Shown piece by piece: positions 1 through 10,894 of a DNA stretch of 64,000 bases. The position numbers and the translations under genes are program-made. The notes beneath the pieces were generated by a model. That model was not told where the DNA came from. It saw only the letters and a list, made by a program, of their open reading frames with translations, and did not search any database. Each line of letters opens with the position of its first letter. The first letter of the stretch is position 1. The DNA is taken from positions 18,540,068-18,604,067 of the forward strand of contig JAOANR010000014.1 in the NCBI GenBank assembly GCA_030278955.1, written 5' to 3'. This DNA comes from Hygrophila difformis (taxonomy: Eukaryota; Streptophyta; Magnoliopsida; Lamiales; Acanthaceae).

Positions 1-1080
1 TACATGCCCAACAATAGCTTAGACACATTCATATTCGGTGAGATTTCTGATGATCATTCACGTATACTTTTTTTGCAAACACGTGTACCATTTTTGCAAA
101 GCTACAAAATTCTTATCACATTATCCAATAAGATAGTACGAAAGTAGGAGTTATCTTGGCAATTTTGCAGATGAAATTCAGAGGAAATCGCTGGATTGGT
201 CTACTCGATTTCATATCATCAATGGAGTTGCTCGTGGGCTACTGTACCTTCACCAGGACTCCAGGTTGAGAGTTATTCACCGAGATCTCAAAGCTGGAAA
301 TATTTTGTTGGACGATGGGATGGACCCAAAAATCTCCGACTTTGGCATGGCAAGGAGCTTTGGAGGGAATGAGGGTGAAGCCAACACGAGAAGGGTGGTT
401 GGAACGTAGTAAGGCCACACAATCCATCTTCCCAGTTCTCACCCTTTATTGTGCACATCCTTCTAATGTCTTACTAGCTTCAATTTTCTCGTGTAGTGGT
501 TATATGTCGCCAGAATATGCAGTAGATGGTCAGTTCTCGGTGAAGTCAGATGTGTTCAGCTTTGGAGTGCTAGTTCTAGAAATCATATCAGGGACTAAAA
601 ATCGAGGATTTTCCCATCCCGATCACCACCATAATCTCATTGGCCATGTATGCCGTTTCATTCCCTTATAAACATTACTTGTGTATTCTCATATATACGT
701 TGATGTACACCTTTTGTTGTTTTATGGGAAACCCATACTTATCCCTTATTATGCAGGCATGGATATTGCACAATGAAGAACGAGCGTTGGAGTTGGTCGA
801 TAAATGTATGAGCACAGACTCAACCCAATTACTGGAGATATCAAGATCAATCCACGTGGGGCTGTTATGTGTTCAAACATTGCCCGAGGATAGGCCAAGC
901 ATGTCGAATGTGGTCCTGATGATGCTAGGCAGGGGAGGGGTACTGCCTAAGCCGAAAGAGCCCGGATTCTTCGTGGACAGGAACTTATTTCACGGGTCCG
1001 ATGGTTGGTCTTCGAGCAAGCCTACAGATAGCTCGGGCAATAATGAAATGAGCATATCATCAATGATGGAACCACGGTAA
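1..1080 (+). CDS. G-type lectin S-receptor-like Ser/Thr kinase, 3' part (kinase domain C-terminal two thirds)
   Basis: Exons read 1-37, 171-405, 497-647 and 757-1080, all with GT/AG borders and consistent phase; the 5' part lies left of the window. The product is the catalytic half of a plasma-membrane S-domain receptor kinase (SRK/At4g27290-like family). Visible motifs in order are [26 protein letters not shown] (catalytic HRD loop), DFGMAR (Mg-binding DFG), [32 protein letters not shown] (subdomains VIII-IX), then [26 protein letters not shown] subdomain XI and a Ser-rich tail ending MMEPR. No internal stop or frameshift is seen in these exons. The first 42 bases are identical to 57744-57785 in the second receptor-kinase locus, so they are close paralogues. 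I infer that this copy may be functional; its extracellular half cannot be checked here. Confidence 0.9.
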
Positions 1081-1413
1081 GAGCTCGTCGTCGTAATGAG
1101 ACCGTTAGCCTTTGCAGTCATTTCGTTCTTGTGCCTTTGTTTGCTCGCAAGTTTGATGTGCCAATCATTACAACTGATCCATATGACACTATTATGCATG
1201 TGTATGTAATGCTGCTACACACATTCTTTGTGATGTGATTTCATTTTGAATATGCATGAGAACGAGTCATTTCCAAATTTTGGTCATTATTTTTTCATTT
1301 AGAATTTTGGGCTAATGCATGGATGTCGTGTCTAGAAAAAAAGCCAAAGCGGACCGCATGTTGTTCAAACCCGGGATCACTCCAGACATGCTTTTGTAGA
1401 AATTGTTTTCTTA
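1081..1413. other. 3' flank of the receptor kinase
   Basis: No gene is seen. This holds the 3' UTR and downstream DNA of the kinase up to the Helitron border at 1414. No clear polyadenylation signal was singled out. Confidence 0.5.
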
Positions 1414-1520
1414 CTAGTATTACCCCGCCCAAACGGGCGGGGATGCAGAAAATATAAATAAGAAAATCGAATTTAACAAATAAAATTATTTAATTTATTA
1501 TGTAGAGAATATTTCCGAAG

Positions 1521-3341
1521 GCTTTGGTTAGGGTGCAGAGACACTTGTCTCTTGATGTATTGTGGTACATTCAAGCCATTGATGAAATATTAAAATCAAT
1601 GGCTAAGATTAATACAAATTGTACTATTGTAATTTCAATAAGATCCAAATAATCTCTATTCATTTTTCACAATTCTCATGCTCATACTCCTCTCTCCCTC
1701 ATAATCTACTTTTTCTTTTTGGAATTTCTAAAATTTGATAGGCTATTTAGATTACTTGTATCGAGTAGGTAAATTTTCATATAAAGAACGTCAAAATCCG
1801 AGTTCGTTTGAGAAAGTTAGAGTCATTTGAAGTTAATTGCGATTTTCAGAAACATAGCATTTACATTTCAGCGACGGTGGCTTTGCTATTCAGCGACGGG
1901 AGCTTTACAATTCAGCGACATAGAGTATGCATTTTAGCGATATAGCCTATACAACATAGTTTTTATGACAAACTTCAAATGGCTCTAGCTTTTTCAAATG
2001 AGCTCGGATTTGGACGTTCTTTATATGAAAATCTATCTACTCAACACAAGGAATTTAAATATCCTACCAAATTTTAGAAATTCTAACCAGATAAATATCA
2101 TATTTTTGAAATAACTAGAATAAGAAATCATTTTCTTTGAAAATCTGGTATATATCTATTTGTAATTTCAAAAATTTGATAGAAAATTTAAATCCTTGCA
2201 TCGAGTGACAGATTTTCATATAAAGAATGTCAAAATCCGAGTTTATTTGGGAAAGTTAGAGCCATTTGAAGTTCATTGCGATTTTCAGAAACACAGCCTT
2301 TACATTTCAGCGACGGTGGCTATGTAATTCAGCGACGGGGGCTTTACAATTCAGCGACGAGGGCTTTACAATTTAGCGATATAGTCTATGCATTTCAGCG
2401 ACGTAGCCAATACAACAAAATTTATGTGACAAACTTCAAATAGCTCTAACTTTCTCAAATGACCTCCGATTTTGACGTTCTTTATATGGAAATATATTTA
2501 CTCAATGCAAGGAATTTAAATATCCTATCAGATTTAAGAAAGTCTAAACATATAAATATCATATTTTCAAAACAACGAGCATAAAATATCTTTTCTTTTG
2601 AAAATCTGGTATTTATCTATTTATAATTTCCAAAATTTGATAGGAAATTTAGATTCATTGCATCGAGTAGGTAGATTTTGATATAAAGAATGCCAAAATC
2701 CGAGTTCGTTTGAGAAAGTTAGAGCCATTTAAAGTGCATTACGATTTTAAAAACACAGTCTTTACATTTCAGCGACGGTAGCTATGTATTTCAGCAATGT
2801 AGCCTTTACAATTCAGCGACGGAGACTTTACAATTCAGCGACATAGCCTATGCATTTTAGCGACGTAGTATATACAACAAAATTTATATTACAAATTTCG
2901 AATGGCTCTAACTTTCTCAAATGAGCTTGGATTTGGACGTTCTTTATATGAAAATTTATCTACTCGATGCAAGGAATCTAAATATCCTATCATATTTTAG
3001 AAATTCAAAATAGAAAAATAGCAAATTAAGATGAATGAATGACTGACGAGTGAAAGAGATGAATAAAGATAATTTCTCTATTATTATGCCATGAATTGCG
3101 TCAAAAGAGAGCTAACTTATGTAAATTTTTTTATATGATCTTTATTTAAGGATAGAAACCACTAAATTAATTTTTTGAATGAATTTATTTCTAAAGATAT
3201 AATTTTTTTTGAATTGGGAGTAATTATTTATGTTTGACAATTCTACCCTTTTTATTTTATAGTCATTGGATATTTTTTGTATGGTTGAGATGATTTGTCT
3301 TGATGTACTACCATTCACTTGGTAGTACCATAACCACTCCC
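1521..3341. mobile_element. Non-autonomous MULE carrying TTCAGCGAC arrays (family member 1)
   Basis: A 10-base target duplication ATTTCCGAAG flanks the element (1511-1520 and 3342-3351), fitting the 9-11 bp of Mutator-like elements. The left end reads GCTTTGGTTAGGGTGC; the right end, reverse complemented, reads GGGAGTGGTTATGGTAC. Both resemble the ends of 43288-44610 and the left end of 57786. The subterminal GGGTAGAATTGTC stretch is also shared. No transposase is encoded. The interior consists of three palindromic units (see the repeat entry). Confidence 0.75.
1721..3005. repeat. Three palindromic units with TTCAGCGAC-array loops
   Basis: Each unit has arms of about 110 bases that are reverse complements of each other, for example 1721-1833 against about 1974-2088. 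The arms share the core CATATAAAGAACGTC. The arms enclose a spacer of about 140 bases with four or five copies of TTCAGCGA(C/T), all in one orientation. Units start near 1721, 2161 and 2626, a period of about 450 bases. A transcript would fold into three strong hairpins. Confidence 0.75.
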
Positions 3342-3351
3342 ATTTCCGAAG

Positions 3352-4044
3352 CTCCTTAAATTATTTTAGCATTACATTAATACATATATTGTACAACAAT
3401 CGAGCAATAGATAATATGCCACTACCAATAATTTATACTACTATATTAGTATAATTTAAAAGACTTTCTACTTACGGCTCTAATGCAATACATAGGCAAA
3501 TGAAGTACATAAAATTACAGTTGCACACGGTAATTGATTATTAATATTGATTTACCTAAAGCATTAAAAAATTTAAAAATTTCACAAAGATGTAGATGTT
3601 TCCAAATTAAATATGAAAATATAAGAAAATACCATTGTGAATTTAAATTTGGAAATGATTGTGCAAAAAATATTATTAAATGTATCATCTTCACGAATTT
3701 CATATTGATATGATTTTGTAGAATGTATAAGCATAGTTTGATGAACTTATGCAATTTATCAATCAAATACAAATATTTGTTATCCATTATCGAATATATA
3801 ATATCAATGTAGAAAGTATTTATTAAAATTTATTATCATATTATATATAACTTAAATTCATAAAGTATTTGTTAGATAAATATTTAAATAATAAATATAC
3901 CCATAAATCATACTCTTTGGTAGTATTAATGAAATTAAATTGTCTAATGCGAAATCTTATCCAAATTTGGTTCTCTTGTATTTTGAGACTGCATTATACT
4001 TTTTGGATACTTTTACAAAAATTTGGTTTTCTTGTATTTTGCGA
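3352..4044. other. AT-rich Helitron interior, no gene
   Basis: This is very AT-rich sequence inside the minus-strand Helitron. Only short chance ORFs are present, with no recognisable domain. Confidence 0.5.
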
Positions 4045-4676
4045 AATATAAAAGCTCTTGCCCTTATGAATAGTGATGGGCTCTTAAAAATAGTGATGGA
4101 CCATTATGAGTAGTATTTTCGTACTGTATAATTTATGGGGTGATCTTATATTTATTATTCAAATAGATTTTAAATACTAACAAATACTTTATAAATTGAA
4201 ATCTTTTTAAATTGAAATCTCATAAAATATACTTCCTCCGTTTTTTAAAGATAGCTACGGACCCACCCAGCACGCAGTCCAATCCACATTTTAAATCATT
4301 AATAACTCAAATTCGGTACATGTAAAAATTTTAAAAGTTTGATATTTAAAATCTACAAGACGAGACAAATCTAACAAGATCACACTTGGCTATATTTTAA
4401 CTTGTATAACCATGATAAAACTTTAAGTCAAAGTATATAAGTGAACAGTACCCGTTTGCCAAACGTAGCTAACAAAAAAAAAACGGAGGAAGTATAACAT
4501 TAATTTATAAAGTATTTGTTAGTATTTAAAATCTATTTGAATAATAAATTTAATATCAACCCATAAATTATAAAAACATATTACTCATAAGGGTCCATCA
4601 CTATTCCTAAGAGCCCATCATTATTCATAAGCAAAAATACTATTCATAAGGACAAGAGTTTTTATATTATAATAGA
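4045..4676. repeat. Inverted duplication of a Helitron 5'-end segment
   Basis: Left arm about 4045-4200 and right arm about 4498-4676 are imperfect reverse complements. Both contain the CTCTTG(C/T)CCTTATGAATAG block that is normally next to a Helitron 5' end. The left arm lacks the terminal TC. A CTCCGT-type MITE sits in the middle. Confidence 0.6.
4232..4492. mobile_element. MITE with CTTCCTCCGT termini (Stowaway/mariner-like)
   Basis: Inverted termini are CTTCCTCCGTTTTTT and its complement ending AACGGAGGAAG. TA flanks on both sides fit a TA target duplication. It is about 260 bp and non-coding. The same MITE type recurs near 5051, 10051, 41013, 41999, 43551, 47914 and 53231. Confidence 0.7.
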
Positions 4677-4855
4677 TAGATAGATAGATAGATAATAGAT
4701 GATGGCCTATTTAAATTTTTTTTGTTGTTTTTTTCATGTAATTAAAATAAATAATATTTCTCCAATCATATTTATGACTCACTTTTTTTTAAAGCCTTTC
4801 GGAAAAAAATAACCATTTAATAACAATGTAAGCCATATCTCGTCGCCAACTACTA

Positions 4856-5020
4856 AAATGAGATTCCTCAGTGGCTTGGTATTGTTTTTCCATACCAATA
4901 TGTGCCTTCACATCGGAGACCCCTTAACCTAAAGTTGGGGTTCGATTTCTCTCTCGGCCTCTATCCCTTCCGTATATCCCATTTGTAATATGTGTGGCTT
5001 GTGCTCTCAAAAATATAAAA
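4856..5020 (+). mobile_element. Possible tRNA-derived SINE
   Basis: A GGGGTTCGATTTCT block resembles a Pol III B box. It is followed by a CCTTCCGTATATCCC...TGTGTGGC tail resembling that of the SINEs at 31716 and 55294. The A box is poor and no target duplication was found, so the call is weak. Confidence 0.4.
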
Positions 5021-5050
5021 ATAAATAAAGAGAATAAAAATAAAAATGTA

Positions 5051-5271
5051 CTCCCTTTGTCCTCTTTGAAATGTCCAAAAAACTTCGGGCACACAGTCCA
5101 TTTCATTTATTTAGTAAAAGTTATAAACAAAATATCGAAAAGACGAATCTAACAAAATCTCACTTGATTATATTTTTCTTTTATATAACTGCAACAAAAG
5201 ATTAAGTCAAACATGCATAATGAATAGGGAAAAATATCCAAATGAGACGTTTCAAATGGGACGGAGGGAGT
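5051..5271. mobile_element. MITE, CTCCCT..AGGGAG termini
   Basis: Termini CTCCCTTTGTCC and GGGACGGAGGGAG are inverted, with flanking TA dinucleotides (5049-5050, 5272-5273). It is about 220 bp and non-coding. Confidence 0.7.
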
Positions 5272-5529
5272 ACTTTTTTTGGAAAGAAACATCAGTTACC
5301 GAATTTTTCAGTTGCTAATTGTAAACGCGTAAATTTTGTTTGCCAATAACAATGCGACACGTGTTTTTAAATATTAAGTTAATTATTTTTAAGCATTTTA
5401 AATAAATAAAATGCTTGCAATAATTATTAATGTTTAAATAAATATTGGGCCAATGTGGACAAATCCAAATGAAATATCCAAATGAAACATGTCCGAGTGG
5501 ATACTTGAAACAAACCGACCCATGAAAAT

Positions 5530-5840
5530 CGGCCCACCATCCACCATTTTTCCTATATAAAAAGAGACACTCCTTCACAAATTAGGGTTACACTCATATA
5601 TACTCACTCTCATACACTTACACTCAGACTCACTCTGAGAGACAGACAATAACTCATCCAGCACTAAAGACGCTGAAGAGATCAATAAGCCGTAGGAAAA
5701 CTATTAAATACACTTCTAAGTATTCAGTGTTGGATAAATCAAAGTAGTACTTGAAGTCAATCCAAATATTGTTTCATATTCTTAATTAAATTCCTTTATG
5801 TTTTTGTAAATTGTATAGACTATGATTGTAAATTAATAAA
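5530..5840 (+). repeat. Possible LTR fragment with TATA box
   Basis: CTATATAAAAAGAGAC near 5553 is a good TATA box. It is followed by a leader-like stretch rich in ACTCA repeats and then a T/A-rich tail. This layout is common in copia-type LTRs. No borders, target duplication, or coding region were found. Confidence 0.3.
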
Positions 5841-6830
5841 ATCGTTTGTAGTTGCTTGTTTATCAAATTTTATGTTCTAGACTAAAATATATTTCTCTAG
5901 AAAATGACAATAGAAAAAATAAGGATTATCAAACCATTAAGAGTAATGGAAATAAAATTGAAGATCGAGAGGATGGGGGTTTCCGATGGAAGACACATAC
6001 TGAAATTATTATATCGGTTATTAAATACTTCATGTATCAAACAGATTAATGACTAAAGTTAAAGAACTATTTTGATATTTATTCTGATAAAATATAGTAT
6101 ATAAAGAGTTTAATATTAAAATATGCGACAACAAAAACTTATATTTGATTTTATGCGACTACAAATATCAGTTATTAAAATAGGTTACAAGGGTGCTATG
6201 TTGTAAATAGGCCAATTGAATTTTGAACAAATCTTTTAAACCCAACAAACTTTTATTTATTTATTTTTTTTTTGACCCCAAACTTTTTTATTTTCAAATG
6301 TCATTAATAAATCAATCAAATGACATATTTTAAATTTATTTTCATTTCCTATTATATTTATACATTTTGTAATTATATTTTAATTTATTCTATTTTTTAT
6401 TTTTTTATTTTCCAAAATTTTAAATTTTTTATTTTCAATTTATGGATACTTGAATCTATAATTTATCTCATTGTATTTTATATTTTTAATTGTTTATATT
6501 AATTTATTTTAATATTATTAATAAAATCAACATAGTAAAATAAAATTAAACTATAGTATTTTTGTAAAAGTAAAATAATATATAATTTAAAATTTATTAT
6601 ACTTAATGAAATAAATTATTTATAAACTTTATTTCAAAACATGCAGCATAACTAGTTCCAAAATAAATAGTGTCGAAAAACATTATAAACTTATTTAAAA
6701 AGGTTTTATTGTCAAAGAATGAAAGAAAATGCAAAGCTTGGATCCCAGCCCCAATGTGCACATGCTCATGATTACTCACTTGCGGATCCTGAAAAATGAA
6801 GAAGAAAAACACACACAACTTGATAATGGC
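5841..6830. repeat. AT-rich dispersed repeat (minus-oriented copy)
   Basis: About 6100-6620 is related, in reverse orientation, to AT-rich blocks at about 42750-44760 and 48180-49130. Shared features include a GGTG(C/T)TATGTTGTAAA-like stretch and a run near TCATTAATAAATCAATCAA. No coding sequence is seen, and its class is not recognised. Confidence 0.45.
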
Positions 6831-6939
6831 AAAAAATGACCATTATTTTCAATCCATTTCCGTGTCTGAAACGGGCATTTGATCGCATTCCGGTCTTATA
6901 TTAAATAAGAAAGCAGTAGAATTGGACTGATTTATGCAT

Positions 6940-9150
6940 AATTGTAAAAATATTGAGCTGGTATGAAAAATGCACAAATATGTAATTTCATTACATATTA
7001 TGTAATTTCATTACATATTTATGTTAGAAAAATCCAAAAATATGAGAAAAAGAAAAGAAAAGAAAAAGGATACAAAAAGATGGGCAAAAGAATAAACAAA
7101 CCCACAAAATACAAAAAGATGGGAAAAGATAGAAAAGCCCACAAAAAGAACAACTTCGGCCCATCTAGCCCATTCAACTCTGTCTGGGAACATCTGGTCG
7201 AGGAATCCTGGTCGAGGACCATGGTTCCGCGACACAGAAGAGATTCGCGACCCAGCAGGCAACATAAAGAGGAGACCAGTCTGGGAGCATCCAGTCGAGG
7301 AACCCTGGTCGAGGAACATTGGTTCCGCGACACGACCAAGGTTCTGCGCCATCAACACCTTGGAGGCCAAGCCACGCCCCAGTCGAGGAACTCTTGTCGT
7401 GGTCCATGCTTTAGCGACACGGACATGGATAGAGACACAAGACCCAGTCGAGAAGCCTTGCCACATGCAGCCCTGTCCCGCGACAAAGTTGTGATGTGTG
7501 TGATGTCTTGAGACACAGTGAGCCTCAGATCAAGCCCATGGGCCTAGGGTTCCACTTCTATAAATATGAGGTGATCCCCATGAGCTCAGGAGGTTGGACA
7601 GAATCAAGAAAAATCACTCTTGGAGACAAGTGTGGAGTTTAGTTTAGTTTAGCTTTAATTTTTCTGTATTATTTAATTTTTGCATAGATTCAGCTTAGAT
7701 AGCCAGTTTTCATCTTGTTGTCAGTTTCAAACTTTGTTTTTAGGGTTATGTGATATCCAGGATGATGGGTATTAACAAACTCCTTAATAAAATTGGAAAA
7801 TATTCTTGAAATGTGTCCCAAAAATCATGAAATGGGTTTCACACCCCATGGAACTTTTATTATTTTCTTCTCTGTGGTCACTTGACCTCTATTTTCTATT
7901 TTACATCACTGTTGGTGATGTTCTTTTTGGATAATGTTGCATGTTATGAGTGATCAAGCCCAGATTAGGGTTAACCTATTTTAAATATTGCCTCATTTTT
8001 CCTTCATGTTTAAGGCATGTTCTAGCTAGATTTAACTTTGTTTGGTACTTTTAGTTTAATGTAGTTTTTTAAAAACCTGAAATGGGTGAGATCACGCATA
8101 ATGCATGCTCCTGTTCCACTTTACTTTTCTGACATGTGTCCAGAACACACCCAGGTCGCTAACCACTTCTTGTCGCGGAATCACGTTCAGCGACAAGAGG
8201 GCAGTTTAGCGACATGCGTGTCCAAGAACATGTGTTGTATAAATCTTTTAAAATCTTTGGTCGCAAACCAAACCTGTCGCGGACCCACGGTCCGTGACCC
8301 AACCACTCGATTAGCGACCAAGGACCCAAATACTTGTAATTTATTCTGGGAGGGCTCTGGTCGCGGAACCTCTGTCGCGGACCCACGGTTCGCGACACAC
8401 TCCTTGTTCCGTGACCAGGAATTATGCCCTTTGTTGGATTTTCGCACCTTGTGTAACTGCTACCAGGACTGATAGTTAAAGGATAGTTCAGGGCCTGATT
8501 TGAATCTTTGGATGTGACATGGGAGAATGATAACAGTACTTGGCACTTCAACTAATGATTTGTCGGGTGTTGCTTGTCCACCACAGATGGCTAACATACT
8601 CGCGCAAGGCATTGCAAGAGGAGTTATAAGTTTGTGGTATCTTAGAGTTTGTTTTCTTAAGAGCATGTAAATTCTTACTGTAAGTACCTGTCTGTTAAAG
8701 GGAACATAGTACAGAAAGCATGAGAGTTAGCTAACCGAAAGGATTATCCCAAGCAAAGATCTGTGTATTAAAATGGAAGTTTAATTGTGTCTCATCTGAA
8801 TCTTGTCCAATTTTTATTATTTTCTTCCTGTCCCTTCTGTCATATTTTAAATCTACTTTCTTAGAATTGTCTTAATCGCTTTCTTAGATTAATTTTATTG
8901 CTTTCTTAGATTAAATTTAATTCGTTTTCTAGAATAAATTTTTCTGCTTTATTTTAAATTGCTTTCATAGCTTAGTTTAAATTCTGTCAAGTAGTTGATA
9001 ATCAAACACAAACTTGAATCGAGTAACCGAGTGGAAAATCTTAGTAAATGACGTAGGCCCTGCTTCCATCGCACATCCTCCAGTGAACGATCCGGTCTTA
9101 CTATAAATTACTGCAATTTTTGACACCGTGCGCTTTCGGGCCACAGTTTC
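6940..9150 (+). mobile_element. Probable solo LTR or LTR derivative of a Ty3/gypsy (Tat/Athila-like) element
   Basis: A TATA box (TTCTATAAATATGAGG, near 7556) is followed by a leader-like stretch. The 3' part (about 9040-9145) has the layout CGATCCGGTCTTACTATAAA, then TGACACCGTGCGCTTTCGGG, familiar from the 3' ends of Tat/Athila LTRs. I could not place exact ends or a target duplication. Two clusters of GTCGCGG/GTCGAGG motifs flank the TATA box. ORFs across these clusters are repeat-derived and I do not consider them genes. Confidence 0.45.
7180..8425. repeat. Clusters of GTCGCGGAACC-like motifs in both orientations
   Basis: Cluster one (about 7195-7490) mixes GGTCGAGGAACC and GGTTCCGCGACAC. 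Cluster two (about 8155-8425) mixes GTCGCGGACCCACGG, GGTTCGCGACAC, and TTTAGCGAC. The CpG-rich motifs contrast with the AT-rich surroundings. Confidence 0.6.
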
Positions 9151-10050
9151 TTAACACGAGTAATAAAAAACGTGACAACCCATAAATATATCCCTAATCC
9201 CAACTCCGCCTTCATAATTTGGTTTCATTAAATAAAATTGAAAACCAGGAGTATTATTTTTCAGAAAATACTCATGTAGTGGGAAATTGTCAAAAGTTTC
9301 ATGGCACGAAATTGTCAAAGACTTCACGCCGGGGAGGTCCATAACGCCGTTCGAACTCAAAATGTCCCCTCATGAGTAATAAAAAGTGAAATATATCCTT
9401 AAACCCCTTCCCATAAATCATAACTCTTTTCACTTAATAAATTTAACCTGGGATATTTTAGAAATACTCGTGTGACGAAATTGTCAAAAGTTTCACAACT
9501 CAGTATAAACTGGTAAGTTAACCACAGTTCCACAAAGACAACACAAAGAAACGACACATTCGCAATATTAACATGTTTAATATGAAGGCGAATTAGTATT
9601 GACGAGGACACGTATAATCGCACAATACCGCATCGGGGTACTTGATACTCCTTCTGATGGATAGATGTCTAAACCTATAGCATCGGTGTCCTAACCTAGT
9701 CCGCAGGGGAGATTAGGGATTAGACCCACAATACCGCATAGTCAAGGGTTCGTCTACCTATATTTAATTAAATTTTTGACAGAGGAGCGAGTTTCATAGC
9801 GGTCCTACCCCTCAACCACATAATCCGCATAGGAGGTAAATACTAATTTGTCCATACAATTTTGACCGCAACTAAAGAACTCAGACACTGCCACATAAGG
9901 TCCTAGATTAAACTTGCAAACAAGGATTAGATATCTACTTACATACGTATTTATTTTAACAGAATGCTCCAAAATCATTTGCAAAGCCAAGAGAATTAGG
10001 AAATAAAAATCCACACATGCCTACCCATATGTCTCCATACGTGTATATAC
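9151..10050. other. No gene; diverged internal duplication
   Basis: Blocks near 9160-9330 and 9370-9500 are related: both contain GAGTAATAAAAA, CCCATAAAT, and (G)AAATTGTCAAAAGTTTCA. The origin of this stretch is not recognised. Confidence 0.4.
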
Positions 10051-10200
10051 TACCTCCGTTTTCATATGTTGTCGACGTTTAGTAATGTGTTACTATTTAC
10101 GTTTTACTTGTAACGAATTTGAGTTATTAATGGTTTAAAATGTGCATTGAATTGCGTGAAAATTGGGTACGATAAAAAAAATATTTGAATACGGAGGAAT
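10051..10200. mobile_element. Short MITE (CCTCCGT..ACGGAGG)
   Basis: Inverted TACCTCCGTTTTC and AATACGGAGGAA termini bound about 150 bp. It is the same type as the other CTCCGT MITEs, but shorter and probably internally deleted. Confidence 0.55.
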
Positions 10201-10299
10201 ATCTTTTATATCTTGTAGTAAGTGCCATTCTTCCCAAGCCTCTATTTTATTATTGACCGTTGGATAATAATCTAATTTCAATCCTGGCCCTTCATTTCC

Positions 10300-10894
10300 A
10301 ATTGGTTTCTTAATTGGCTTCCTCGCTGCCCGCTGCTTGCTTTGGCCTAAACATTCCCACGACCAATACCTCACTTCGTCTCCGTTCCCCATCTTCCTGG
10401 CGCCTCCCTTCATTTGACCCTCCGCCGTTTGGTCGCCGCCGTTTGGTCGCCGCCGTTCGAAGCTGCCCCATCGTCATCTATTTCCCACAAAATTGGCTTA
10501 GAGAGTCCATCACCTATTTCGCCCCATATCACCATGACGTTCTGCGAAAAGCACCAAATCGCCGGCGAAGGCAGGTTCGCTTTTGCTGTTCATCGTCTAT
10601 TATTGCCATTTCTAGCGTATGGGGTCGGGTTTTCTCCCCAATTGTCACGCTCTCTTCTGCTTCTCGAATCCTTCGTCGTCTGGTGCATTTTCAGTCTTTC
10701 TTTCTCCCTCCGTCTACAGCCTCACCAAATCCACGCATTTTCAGTCGCGAAAATCCGACCGCCGCCGCCAAATCGAACTTATTCCGTTTTCCGTTGTAGC
10801 TTAGAAGACAAGGAGCCCTAATTCCTTGTCCCAAATTGTAATCCCCAATCCAAGATTTGCCCTAACCCTCCGCCTACGTTCTCTGCATTCCACA
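10300..10894 (+). other. CpG-rich leader upstream of the UBC32-like fragment
   Basis: This stretch is richer in G+C than its surroundings and contains a short direct repeat of CCGCCGTTTGGTCG. Several short overlapping ORFs are present but none is convincing. It looks like captured promoter or 5' UTR sequence. Confidence 0.4.

Larger units (their letters stand above)
1414..4676 (-). mobile_element. Non-autonomous Helitron on the minus strand
   Basis: Read on the minus strand, the 3' terminus is a GC-rich hairpin (CCCGCCC / GGGCGGG) followed by GTAATA and CTAG, which abuts a host T (plus-strand A at 1413). The 5' terminus reads TCTATTATAATATAAAA and abuts a host A (plus-strand T at 4677). This is the classic Helitron arrangement: TC start, hairpin plus CTRR end, insertion between A and T, no TSD. 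Both termini closely match those of the Helitron at 31367-36042. It encodes no Rep/helicase. It has received a MULE (1521-3341) and a MITE (4232-4492). A short GATA microsatellite follows the right end. Confidence 0.75.

Noticed and set aside
6963..7511. ORFs of up to 182 codons on both strands
   Set aside because: They run through GTCGCGG/GTCGAGG repeats, mirror each other on both strands and have no domain.
10314..10821. Ser/Arg-rich ORFs upstream of the UBC32-like exon
   Set aside because: Several frames are open at once and none resembles a known protein; more likely promoter or leader.
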